From Flavobacteriaceae bacterium (GTDB lineage Bacteria > Bacteroidota > Bacteroidia > Flavobacteriales > Flavobacteriaceae): a stretch of 7,595 bases of DNA. The stretch is from contig CATEMS010000295.1 in NCBI GenBank assembly GCA_949507465.1, positions 1 to 7,595 on the forward strand, in the 5' to 3' direction. Below are positions 1-6,686 of the stretch, piece by piece. Positions within the stretch are counted from its first letter, which is position 1, and each line of letters starts with the position of its first letter. The notes under the pieces were generated by a model. That model saw nothing but the letters and a program-made list of their open reading frames with translations, did not search any database and was not told where the DNA came from. Position numbers and translations under genes: made by a program.

Positions 1-270
1 ATTGGGTGCCAATACTAGTGCTTTTTCATAATAATAAATACTAGGCCCTATTTGGTTTAACTTGTAATGCGCATTGGCGATATTGTAATACAATGCTGCG
101 CTGTGTTGGCCGTTTGCTGCAATACTACTCCATTGGTCTATAGCCTTTTTGTATTGTTCGTTTTTATAGTTCTCTGTTGCTTGACTGAAAAGCGCCTGGG
201 ATGGATCCTGAGATTGCCCATGGGCACTTAAGAGTACAAAAAACAAACAAAATTTCAGTATGTATTTCAT
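1..270 (-). CDS. batE: BatE, N-terminal 90 codons (TPR protein, truncated by window edge)
   Basis: This is the last visible gene of the operon. It starts at an ATG (complement of 268-270), eight bases after the batD stop, and stays open to the window edge, so the 90 codons seen are a 5' fragment. The translation begins MKYILKFCLFFVLLSAHGQS, a typical exported-protein signal peptide with likely cleavage near residues 19-20. Two TPR-like helical hairpins follow at about residues 27-60 and 59-90: 'LFSQATENYKNEQYKKAIDQ', then 'ALYYNIANAHYKL' and 'YYYEKALVLAPN', with the usual small and aromatic TPR positions. In this family BatE continues with transmembrane segments and an SH3-like domain, but none of that is in the window. 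The identification rests on the signal peptide, the TPRs and the position straight after batD. Another TPR protein is the only real alternative. The role is presumably protein-protein contact in the extracytoplasmic part of the Bat complex. Confidence 0.85.
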   Translation of the reverse strand, partial: MKYILKFCLFFVLLSAHGQSQDPSQALFSQATENYKNEQYKKAIDQWSSIAANGQHSAALYYNIANAHYKLNQIGPSIYYYEKALVLAPN

Positions 271-278
271 TTTTTAAG

Positions 279-2060
279 TTATCGTATTTGTTTGTCTATT
301 AATGAAATAGTGTTAATTGCCTTTTTATAATCCTTCTCAATGGCCACATCACTTGTTGGAGTATATCTTGCAAGCTCACAACTTTTTAGTAATTTTTCGA
401 AATCCAAAACAGTATCAGCCGCTACTTTTCGCCCCATAAGCAACATGGTAATACGCTCTTTACTCATCTCAGCTGATTGAATGTCAAGTCTGGCCTTCAG
501 GTAATTGTGCAGTGAACGCTCCAAGGCTTCATAAAAGATTGCTTTATTGTGTTTGTTCTTTCTTGCTTCTGCCAAATATTTGCGCGCCATTTTATTGGCC
601 TTGCGTAATTTAAGCCCTTGAATATCTCCACGGAGGCTTCTTTGCTTCCTTCCAATTAAAATAATGAGTGGTAAAAGGCACAGAGGGCTTAGAAATAAAG
701 CCCAAAATACCCTGGATTTAAAAAAGGGACTGGCAGCACTTGGTTTTAAATCTGCATTCAATTTTATATATCTAAAACGCTGCTGGGGAGTAATAGGTTG
801 TGTTTTTGGTGTTTGATTTTCTGCTAAAGCTGGGTCTTGCTTTGGGCTAGATCCTGCTGTAACCCTTAAGACAATTTGCTCAGAGAAAACCTCTTGATAG
901 CTTTGACTCTCTGGGTTGAAAAAAGAGAAAGAGACGGGACTGATGGGGTATTTGCCTTTATTTTGTGGCACCACTGTATAACGCTGAGAAATAGTACCAC
1001 TAATCCCTGAGGGTCTTGTCCGAATATTTTCTTTGCGCTGTGGCTCATATACCTCCAAAGTGTTTGGTAGTTTCAGATCAGGCATAGAAAGGGTGTTCAG
1101 ATTTCCTTTGCCTGAAACTAAGAGGTCTAATGTGAGGGCTTGGTCTACCTCTAGGACTTTTTTGCTTGGCTTTACACTAAAGGTGAAATCTCCCACTGCC
1201 CCAGTAAAGTTTTCTGGACGGCCCTCTAGTGGTAAAGGTTTTACAACAATAGTACTCTCACCTGCTGAAATAGTTTTATTAACTCTTGTTGTAAGGGTTC
1301 TTCCAAAGATATTGCGTCTTTTCCCGGGAACATCTATGGGGACATCCAAGGTTAGGGGTTCAATTTTTAGGGGGCCCGTTTTTTGAGGATACAATACCGT
1401 GGTTTTTAAAATAACATACCTATAATCTTCTCCTTGGTATTTTCCTTCAAACAAATTTAGTTTTTGAGTGTCAATATTTTTACTCCAAAAATCAGCATAC
1501 CGCGGAGAGTTTATTTCACGCCACTGACTGGTAATACTCACGTTGTTAGATACATACAACTTATATACAATAGTTGTACGCTCATTAAGATAAGGTGTGG
1601 TGTTGGAAATTTCTGCTACCAAATGTACATTTTGTGAAGCTATGACCTCAGGATTTGTTCCTGTACCGTCTGATGGTGTTTGTACAGCAGAAGTAATTTG
1701 TAGGGTTACATCGCCTGTAGTATAGGTTGTTCCAGAAACAGTAATTGAAGCAGCACCAATACGTAAATTCCCTTGTTTTAGGGGAGATAAAAAATAAGAA
1801 TAGGTTTTTGAATAGGTGCGTTTTCTATTAATGTAAGAATTGCTAATAGATTGGTTAGGACCTCCTACAACCCTAAACCCCTCAAAACTTGGTGGATTAA
1901 AATCATCGCCATCTGCATTCATTACAAAATCTACCCGAACTCGCTCGTTAATACCCAGCTTTTTGCGACTTACCTTTGTTTGAAAGGTAACTTGTGCTTG
2001 TGATGCGAAGGCAAATAACACAACAAAAATAAAAACCCATATGTGTTTTTGTCTGTTCAT
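279..2060 (-). CDS. batD: BatD, oxygen-tolerance family membrane protein
   Basis: The protein has 593 residues. An N-terminal signal peptide (residues 1-23, ending AFASQAQ) is followed by a long beta-rich extracytoplasmic region (about 24-400). A Pro/Gln/Thr-rich stretch comes next (about 403-427), then one transmembrane helix (about 451-469, FWALFLSPLCLLPLIILIG). The basic, helical cytoplasmic tail (470-593) contains the 'CELARYTP' motif (561-568) that I recall as typical of BatD proteins. The length fits the family. The ATG at 2058-2060 lies one base after the batC stop (TAA-A-ATG), which suggests translational coupling; the signal peptide starts immediately, so no other start is needed. 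The gene sits between batC and batE as in the classical bat order. The likely role is a membrane-anchored scaffold linking the extracytoplasmic BatA/BatB/BatC/BatE parts to the cytoplasm. No catalytic residues are evident and its biochemical function is not known. Family assignment is secure; role is inference. Confidence 0.93.
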   Translation of the reverse strand: MNRQKHIWVFIFVVLFAFASQAQVTFQTKVSRKKLGINERVRVDFVMNADGDDFNPPSFEGFRVVGGPNQSISNSYINRKRTYSKTYSYFLSPLKQGNLRIGAASITVSGTTYTTGDVTLQITSAVQTPSDGTGTNPEVIASQNVHLVAEISNTTPYLNERTTIVYKLYVSNNVSITSQWREINSPRYADFWSKNIDTQKLNLFEGKYQGEDYRYVILKTTVLYPQKTGPLKIEPLTLDVPIDVPGKRRNIFGRTLTTRVNKTISAGESTIVVKPLPLEGRPENFTGAVGDFTFSVKPSKKVLEVDQALTLDLLVSGKGNLNTLSMPDLKLPNTLEVYEPQRKENIRTRPSGISGTISQRYTVVPQNKGKYPISPVSFSFFNPESQSYQEVFSEQIVLRVTAGSSPKQDPALAENQTPKTQPITPQQRFRYIKLNADLKPSAASPFFKSRVFWALFLSPLCLLPLIILIGRKQRSLRGDIQGLKLRKANKMARKYLAEARKNKHNKAIFYEALERSLHNYLKARLDIQSAEMSKERITMLLMGRKVAADTVLDFEKLLKSCELARYTPTSDVAIEKDYKKAINTISLIDKQIR

Positions 2061-2061
2061 T

Positions 2062-2958
2062 TTACCAATCTTTTTCAGATTTTATCTTAACACCCTTTTG
2101 TTTTTTTGCATTGATTTTGTCCTGAACTTTCTTTTCTTGGTTGTTCATAGATTCCAGTAGGTTTTTTACCTGTTGAGGAGACAGCTTGCCATCAGAGGTT
2201 TGATTTTCTTGAGGGTCTTGTTTGTCTTTCTCATCTTTAGGTTTTTGTGGAGACTTCTTGTCATCCTTCTGATCCCCTTTATCATCCTCTGAATCTTGGT
2301 TGTTTTGAGGATCTTTTTCTTGATCTTGATCTTGCTGGTTATCTTTTTTATCTTGTTTGTCTTTTTCGTCTTGCTTGTCTTGTTGCTCTTGATTGTCCTG
2401 CTCTTTATCATCCTCACTCTCTTGTGGGGGATTTTTTTCTAACAACTCTTTGGCAAGGGCTAAGTTGTAACGAGTTTTGTCATCAGCAGGGTTGTTTCTT
2501 AGAGCATTTTTATAGGCCTCAACTGCACCAGAATATTCTTTTTGATTCATCAGTGCATTTCCAAGATTATGAAACGCTTTGTGGCGTTGTGGTTTTGTGT
2601 TTGCTACTTTGGCTGCCCCAACAAACCTACTTAACGCTTCCTGGTTTTTACTATTTTTATAATATGCATTCCCCAAATTATAACTTCCTGTTGCCTTATC
2701 TTCTTCAATGGAAATAGCTTTTCTGTAGGCAACTTCGCCTTTAATAAATTCATTGTTTTCTATGGCAAGCGCCCCCTGGCTCAAATGCAATGCAGCCTGA
2801 ATGGCATCTTCTTTTGAGGCCTCAGAGATCTTAGTCTGTGAGCTCATTTGTATAATGCTGCACAATACAACCACATAAAACAAAGTTTTTTTTATACCCG
2901 TCTCAATAGTGTTTATACCAATAGGTGTGTGGTATCTATTTTTTAAATTATAAAGCAT
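2062..2958 (-). CDS. batC: BatC, TPR protein with charged low-complexity linker
   Basis: The protein has 298 residues. A signal or anchor segment lies unusually far in (about residues 23-41, KKTLFYVVVLCSIIQMSSQ), after about 22 polar residues. TPR repeats follow at about 56-88, 90-123 and 127-160; 'GSYNLGNAYYKN' and 'AFHNLGNALMNQKEYSGAVE' are clear TPR cores. Residues 177-256 form a linker made mostly of Asp, Lys, Gln, Glu and Asn. A short conserved-looking helical end (259-289, with 'LSPQQVKNLLESMNNQEKKV') recalls other flavobacterial BatC proteins. The ATG overlaps the batB stop by one base (TAATG), which supports this start despite the long N-terminal leader; I see no later ATG or GTG before the hydrophobic segment. 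The likely role is a TPR scaffold binding BatA, BatB or BatD outside the cytoplasm. The cysteine in 'VVLCS' does not make a good lipobox, so a lipoprotein is not supported. Confidence 0.92.
   Translation of the reverse strand: MLYNLKNRYHTPIGINTIETGIKKTLFYVVVLCSIIQMSSQTKISEASKEDAIQAALHLSQGALAIENNEFIKGEVAYRKAISIEEDKATGSYNLGNAYYKNSKNQEALSRFVGAAKVANTKPQRHKAFHNLGNALMNQKEYSGAVEAYKNALRNNPADDKTRYNLALAKELLEKNPPQESEDDKEQDNQEQQDKQDEKDKQDKKDNQQDQDQEKDPQNNQDSEDDKGDQKDDKKSPQKPKDEKDKQDPQENQTSDGKLSPQQVKNLLESMNNQEKKVQDKINAKKQKGVKIKSEKDW
2191..2430 (-). repeat. Low-complexity D/K/Q/E/N codon stretch in batC
   Basis: This stretch encodes residues 177-256 of BatC. It consists of irregular short repeats such as DKQDEKDKQDKKD and QDQDQEKDPQ, seen on the plus strand as recurring TTGTC, TCTTG and ATCTT words. 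The repeats are not exact tandem units. The stretch is in frame throughout and ends cleanly in the C-terminal helix, so the gene is not broken. Such regions can change length by slippage between strains. Confidence 0.85.
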
Positions 2959-2960
2959 TA
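2956..2960 (-). promoter_or_regulatory. TAATG stop/start overlap, batB to batC
   Basis: On the minus strand the batB stop TAA (2958-2960) and the batC start ATG (2956-2958) share one base. This arrangement usually indicates re-initiation by terminating ribosomes. It also fixes the batC start, which would otherwise be in doubt because the hydrophobic signal lies so far into the protein. Confidence 0.8.
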
Positions 2961-4004
2961 CAAATCTGTTTTTTGTTGGTTAAACAAATTAAGATTATTA
3001 ATCCATTTTGTTTTGCGTTCTAAAAGAAGTACATCGAGCAATAAAAATAATAAAGCACCTGCCAAAAACCATTGAAACTGATCTTTAAAATCAGAAAATT
3101 GCTTTGCGTCAAACTCCTTTTTATCCATCCCAGCCAGTAGGTTCTGTACTTTCGCTACAAGCTCTTTTGTATCAGTACCATCCAAATACACTCCATTGGC
3201 GGCCTTGGCAATTTCTTGCAATGTCTCCTTATTGAGTTTGGTAATAACCACCTGGTTGTCTTGATCTGTTTTGTATGACTGTAACACGCCATCTCGCTTT
3301 ATAGGTATCTTAGCTCCAGATGAAGTTCCTATCCCTATGGTATAGATTTTTATGCCTTTTTCATTGGCCTGTGCAGCTATACTGGCGTAGTCTCCTTGAT
3401 GATCTTCACCATCACTAATTAAAAACAAAACTCTATTGTTTTGTTCAATATCATTGTAATAGGTCTCTGCCAACGCTATTGCCTGGGTCATGGCAGTACC
3501 TTGGGAGCTTACCATATTAGTATTCATTCCTGATAGAAAAAGACGTGCAGATGAAAAATCTGTAGTTATTGGAACCTGCGGGAATGCACTGCCAGCATAG
3601 CCTATAATTCCAATTCTATCTCCGGCCAGGGTATTGATTATTTGACGCACCAACTGTTTTGATTTTTCCAGACGGTTGGGCGCTATATCTTCTGCGAGCA
3701 TACTTGTTGATACGTCCAAGGCAAATACAACATCAACACCCTCTCTTTTTACCGTCTCGAGTTTGGTGCCAATTTTTGGGTTTACCAGAGCAAAGCTCAA
3801 GCATGCTAAGGCTAACAAAGCCAATATAAGCTTTACAGTGCCTTTAAATACAGATTGACTTGGGCTTAAAATATCAAGTAATGAAGAAGTTGCAAAACTA
3901 CGCTGGGCTCTTTTTTTCCAAAACAATACCAACAGATAAACCAGCACAACTACCGGTAGGGCAAAGAGCAAATAAAAATAATCAGGTTGTTGTAATTGGT
4001 ACAT
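2958..4004 (-). CDS. batB: BatB, membrane-anchored VWA-domain protein
   Basis: The protein has 348 residues. Two N-terminal transmembrane helices lie at about 9-29 and 56-75, and a VWA domain covers about 90-290. A C-terminal transmembrane helix lies at about 311-328 (WFLAGALLFLLLDVLLLE) with a short basic tail. The MIDAS metal site is intact: D97-x-S99-x-S101 (DVSTS), T170 in 'SQGTAMTQ', and D198 in 'ISDGEDHQGD'. The canonical 'NRLEKSK' helix follows the first motif. The length is normal for BatB. The ATG lies three bases after the batA stop, and the batC start overlaps its stop. It is closely related in layout to BatA and probably pairs with it. By family knowledge, MoxR-linked VWA proteins work with a MoxR AAA+ ATPase in metal-related or envelope maturation, but the substrate is not known. 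The second VWA gene in this order is conventionally batB. Confidence 0.95.
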   Translation of the reverse strand: MYQLQQPDYFYLLFALPVVVLVYLLVLFWKKRAQRSFATSSLLDILSPSQSVFKGTVKLILALLALACLSFALVNPKIGTKLETVKREGVDVVFALDVSTSMLAEDIAPNRLEKSKQLVRQIINTLAGDRIGIIGYAGSAFPQVPITTDFSSARLFLSGMNTNMVSSQGTAMTQAIALAETYYNDIEQNNRVLFLISDGEDHQGDYASIAAQANEKGIKIYTIGIGTSSGAKIPIKRDGVLQSYKTDQDNQVVITKLNKETLQEIAKAANGVYLDGTDTKELVAKVQNLLAGMDKKEFDAKQFSDFKDQFQWFLAGALLFLLLDVLLLERKTKWINNLNLFNQQKTDL

Positions 4005-4007
4005 ACT

Positions 4008-5012
4008 TTATATAAAACTTCTAAATAGAGTGAAACGTAACAAGAGTTCAAGCAAAAATAACGCCAAGGCCCAAAGTGCCCAAGGTCTGTAAAGCTCGGT
4101 GTAATTTGTGTATTTAAATTCTTCTATATCTGTTTTCTCTAGGGCGTTAATCTCTGTGTAAATTTCTTCTAGTTTGGTATTACTTGTGGCTCTAAAATAT
4201 TTGCCTCCTGTTGTCTTTGCAATTTCCTTCAGAAGGGTTTCATCAATTTCTACTTGTTGCATGCCATATTGAAAACTCCCATCTGCCCTAATACCAATTG
4301 GGCTTTGAGCCATCCCATTACTACCCAAACCAATGGTATATACTTTTATTTCAAATTCTTTGGCAAGTTCACTTGCAATCTTAGGGTCAATAAACCCTGT
4401 ATTGTTTACACCATCTGTCAAGAGTATGATCACCTTACTTTTTGCGCGGCTCTCCTTTAATCTATTTACTGCAGTTGCAAGACCAGAGCCAATAGCTGTT
4501 CCACCTTCAATAATGGTATTGTACTCAATACTTTTTAAAGAAGCTAGTACAATACTTTTATCACTAGTTAGTGGAGTTTTGGTATAACTCTCTCCAGCAT
4601 ATTCTACAAGACCTATACGATCTGTTACACGATCTTTGATAAAGCCTGCAGCAACATTTTTTAAAGCCTTTAACCTATTGGGTTTCAAATCTCGAGCTAA
4701 CATACTTGCTGAAACATCAATAGCCATCACAATATCTATCCCTTTATTGCTAACAGTTCTTGTGGTTTGGCTAACAGTTCTTGGCCTAGCCATCGCTACA
4801 ATAATAGCTGCAAGGGTTAACAAGCGAAGCAGAAAAAGTAAAGGCCTTAATCTGGCAAGCCAATTCTTTGAGGTTTTAAAGCCCTGAATACTCGAGACAC
4901 TTAGGCTTGGTATTTGTTTGTTTCGCTTTAAAAAATACCAAAGCCCAACCACTGGAAGTAGTATCAGTAACCAGAATAACTCTGGGTTAACAAATTCAAA
5001 ATTATTGAGCAT
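4008..5012 (-). CDS. batA: BatA, membrane-anchored VWA-domain protein
   Basis: The protein has 334 residues. Transmembrane helices lie at about 10-28 (LELFWLLILLPVVGLWYFL region) and about 57-75, the VWA domain at about 91-290, and a C-terminal helix at about 310-328 (WALWALALFLLELLLRF). MIDAS residues are present: D99-x-S101-x-S103 (DVSAS), T172 in 'EGGTAIGSG', and D200 in 'LLTDGVNNTG'. 'MARPRTV' and 'MLARDLKPNRL' are hallmark BatA stretches. The ATG (5010-5012) lies inside the end of the upstream gene, giving an 11-base overlap in another frame. Translation of the two is therefore probably coupled. It is the first of the two VWA membrane genes and differs from BatB in its loop after the third motif. 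It is presumed to form a membrane assembly with BatB and the TPR proteins. Activity and substrate are not established. Confidence 0.95.
   Translation of the reverse strand: MLNNFEFVNPELFWLLILLPVVGLWYFLKRNKQIPSLSVSSIQGFKTSKNWLARLRPLLFLLRLLTLAAIIVAMARPRTVSQTTRTVSNKGIDIVMAIDVSASMLARDLKPNRLKALKNVAAGFIKDRVTDRIGLVEYAGESYTKTPLTSDKSIVLASLKSIEYNTIIEGGTAIGSGLATAVNRLKESRAKSKVIILLTDGVNNTGFIDPKIASELAKEFEIKVYTIGLGSNGMAQSPIGIRADGSFQYGMQQVEIDETLLKEIAKTTGGKYFRATSNTKLEEIYTEINALEKTDIEEFKYTNYTELYRPWALWALALFLLELLLRFTLFRSFI
5002..5012 (-). promoter_or_regulatory. 11-base overlap, unnamed gene end with batA start
   Basis: The last codons of the upstream gene (ending TAA at 5002-5004) contain the batA ATG (5010-5012) in a different frame. 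The minus-strand text is ATGCTCAATAA. This is the longest overlap in the operon and suggests that batA translation depends on translation of the preceding gene. Confidence 0.75.
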
Positions 5013-6681
5013 CTTGTGATTGTGTTTTGTTTTGGGCTTGTGGTGAAACTGGCACTTCTATTGAGTTAATGATTCTTTCCTTTATTTGGTTGGCATACTC
5101 TTTGTCTCGTTGAAAAACAACAGTGACCATCTGTAATGTATTTTGCTGATCAAACAGTAATATCTCATAACTCATTTTCTCCTTAGAAATAGCTCCGTTT
5201 GGTAATTTCAAATTAAAATCTCCATAGGCCTTTACTCCCTTTAATCCTTCCTCAGAGGAGAAGGATTCTTGTTTTACTACCAAATTTAATGCCCCTGCAT
5301 TCTCTAATGTCTCTAGAGTCTTTTCTATTCCAGTTGCAACAGCTATTTGCTGGTCCTCAGAGGAAGACTGTTGTGCTATTTTTGTAATGGAAAGAGAAAC
5401 ATACAGATCTTCTCCTATGGCACCAGAGGTAAACCTACTCACACTTGTTGAGACAGAGGTACTATCATTGGCGTTTTTGGGTAGCTGTCTTACCAATATC
5501 TCTGGAGTAGTAACAATAAGCCCAGGGGCACCGTACTGGCTTTTAAACCAGCGCCCATCTAATGTGTCTTTCAATGAATTTCCAAAAACTGTCTCTTTTA
5601 ATGTCCCAATACCATAGAGGCTAGAAAAAACGACAGTACTAATCAATAAAACAACACCAAGGCTGGATGCTGCTACTACTATTTTTTTACGTAATTTCTT
5701 TCTTTTCAATGCCTGTTGATACAGGGTGTCTCTCATTAATTCTTCCTGTGTCGGTTCTGGTATAGCCTGGTGGGTATTGCTTATTACTTCTTCTATGGTT
5801 GCCCTATCTGCTTGAGCTTGCCCAGAACCTTGTTGCATTTTAGCAAACTTGACTAAATCTGCTCTTTTCAAAATAGTATCTAAGCGCTTGATATCTTGAA
5901 TTTTAAAATCAAAATTTCCTGATTTTTTTAATGTGTGCAAACGTTCTATAAGCTCCTGTGTGGTACTCTCCAGAGCTGCGTTATCTACCTCTCTGTCTAG
6001 ATATCTTTTCACAATTTCTGTCAACAACGAATAGTACTCTTTGGCATTATTTTGTACCAAATAGGATGAACTATCTAGCTCCTGTAAAGCCACCAAAGCC
6101 TCTTGATAAGCAGGTAACTGTTTTTTAGCCTGCTCTTTTTTCTTTTTCTGTCTTAAAAAATACCACACTAGTATAATGACACCCGCCAATAGAATGAACC
6201 AATAGATCCCGGCGGGAACTTTAAATGGAGCCTTTGCTACTGCCATTGAAGGTTTTATGTCAAACATTTTTTGTTTGGTGGTGTCAACGGCTACATCACG
6301 CACTTGAACATTGATACTGTCTGAGAGAAAAAAAGTGTTGTTAAATATTATTTTTTGCCTGGGGATGGTATACCTGCCAGAATCAAACTGGGTAAGCCCA
6401 TATTGCTTTCTATACTTGATTTTTGAATTGCTGTAGGTAGTGTCTGTAGCATAGCTTTCTATCACCTCTAGAGGCATAAAAGTTTGTTGGTCAGGAAAAA
6501 CAACAAGATCTATAGAGTCTGCCTGAATTTCAAATGATATACGAAGCTCTTCCCCAATTCTAATAGAGGTTGTATCTACCTTAGTGCGTACCTGAGCCGT
6601 TGCACAAAAAGAAATAAAGCATAAAAGCCCTGCCGCTGCTAGTTTATTTATTTTGATTGATATGTTATGTGTTTTTAGCAA
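5002..6681 (-). CDS. BatD-like membrane protein with extra C-terminal extracytoplasmic domain, function unknown
   Basis: The protein has 559 residues and an apparent TTG start (6679-6681), five bases after the DUF58 gene stop. I see no in-frame ATG or GTG that would keep the signal peptide. The order is: signal peptide (1-30, ending CFISFCATAQ); a beta-rich extracytoplasmic domain (about 31-135) resembling the N-terminal repeat of BatD ('TSIRIGEELRISFEIQ'); transmembrane helix 1 (about 157-176); a Lys-rich start to a helical cytoplasmic region (177-330) similar in pattern to the BatD tail and to DUF4381-type proteins; transmembrane helix 2 (about 334-355); and an extracytoplasmic C-terminal domain (about 356-559). 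That last domain may have a PsbP/Mog1-like alpha-beta fold, a guess from its 'YGAPGLIVTTPE' opening and 'IKERIINSIEV' ending. Proteins of this kind sit between DUF58 and batA in many flavobacterial bat operons. No catalytic residues are apparent. A role as a second membrane scaffold is inference. Confidence 0.85.
   Translation of the reverse strand: MLKTHNISIKINKLAAAGLLCFISFCATAQVRTKVDTTSIRIGEELRISFEIQADSIDLVVFPDQQTFMPLEVIESYATDTTYSNSKIKYRKQYGLTQFDSGRYTIPRQKIIFNNTFFLSDSINVQVRDVAVDTTKQKMFDIKPSMAVAKAPFKVPAGIYWFILLAGVIILVWYFLRQKKKKEQAKKQLPAYQEALVALQELDSSSYLVQNNAKEYYSLLTEIVKRYLDREVDNAALESTTQELIERLHTLKKSGNFDFKIQDIKRLDTILKRADLVKFAKMQQGSGQAQADRATIEEVISNTHQAIPEPTQEELMRDTLYQQALKRKKLRKKIVVAASSLGVVLLISTVVFSSLYGIGTLKETVFGNSLKDTLDGRWFKSQYGAPGLIVTTPEILVRQLPKNANDSTSVSTSVSRFTSGAIGEDLYVSLSITKIAQQSSSEDQQIAVATGIEKTLETLENAGALNLVVKQESFSSEEGLKGVKAYGDFNLKLPNGAISKEKMSYEILLFDQQNTLQMVTVVFQRDKEYANQIKERIINSIEVPVSPQAQNKTQSQDAQ
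6679..6681 (-). promoter_or_regulatory. TTG start codon of the BatD-like gene
   Basis: The plus strand reads CAA at 6679-6681, so the start codon is TTG, within minus-strand context CACCATTGCTAAAAACA. The next codons (LKTHNISIKINKL) lead straight into a good signal-peptide hydrophobic core. No in-frame ATG or GTG is available between the DUF58 stop at 6687-6689 and that core. No Shine-Dalgarno-like purine run precedes it. All other genes here begin with ATG. Confidence 0.6.
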
Positions 6682-6686
6682 TGGTG

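Noticed and set aside
1033..1386. A plus-strand open frame of 117 codons opposite batD.
   Set aside because: It is antisense to a well-supported BatD coding region, and its translation has no recognisable domain or promoter.
2166..2417. An alternative reading frame in the batC linker encoding a very Lys/Ile/Thr-rich peptide.
   Set aside because: It is a frame-shifted shadow of the Asp/Lys/Gln linker and is low complexity, with no start signal of its own. The BatC frame is intact through the region.
2247..2717. A plus-strand open frame of 156 codons opposite batC.
   Set aside because: Its Leu/Cys/Phe-rich translation is the complement of TPR and Asp/Lys codons. It has no domain and no start context, so it is an antisense artefact.
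5243..5267. An 8-bp perfect inverted repeat (AATCCTTC / GAAGGATT) around a 9-base loop.
   Set aside because: It lies inside the BatD-like coding sequence with no T-run and no gene boundary nearby. It is explained by the codons for the Ser-Ser-Glu-Glu stretch and neighbours.
5249..5367. The 10-mer CCTCAGAGGA occurs twice about 100 bases apart.
   Set aside because: Both copies encode Ser-Ser-Glu runs in the same protein in low-complexity segments. There is no extended repeat beyond the 10 bases, so chance and codon use suffice.
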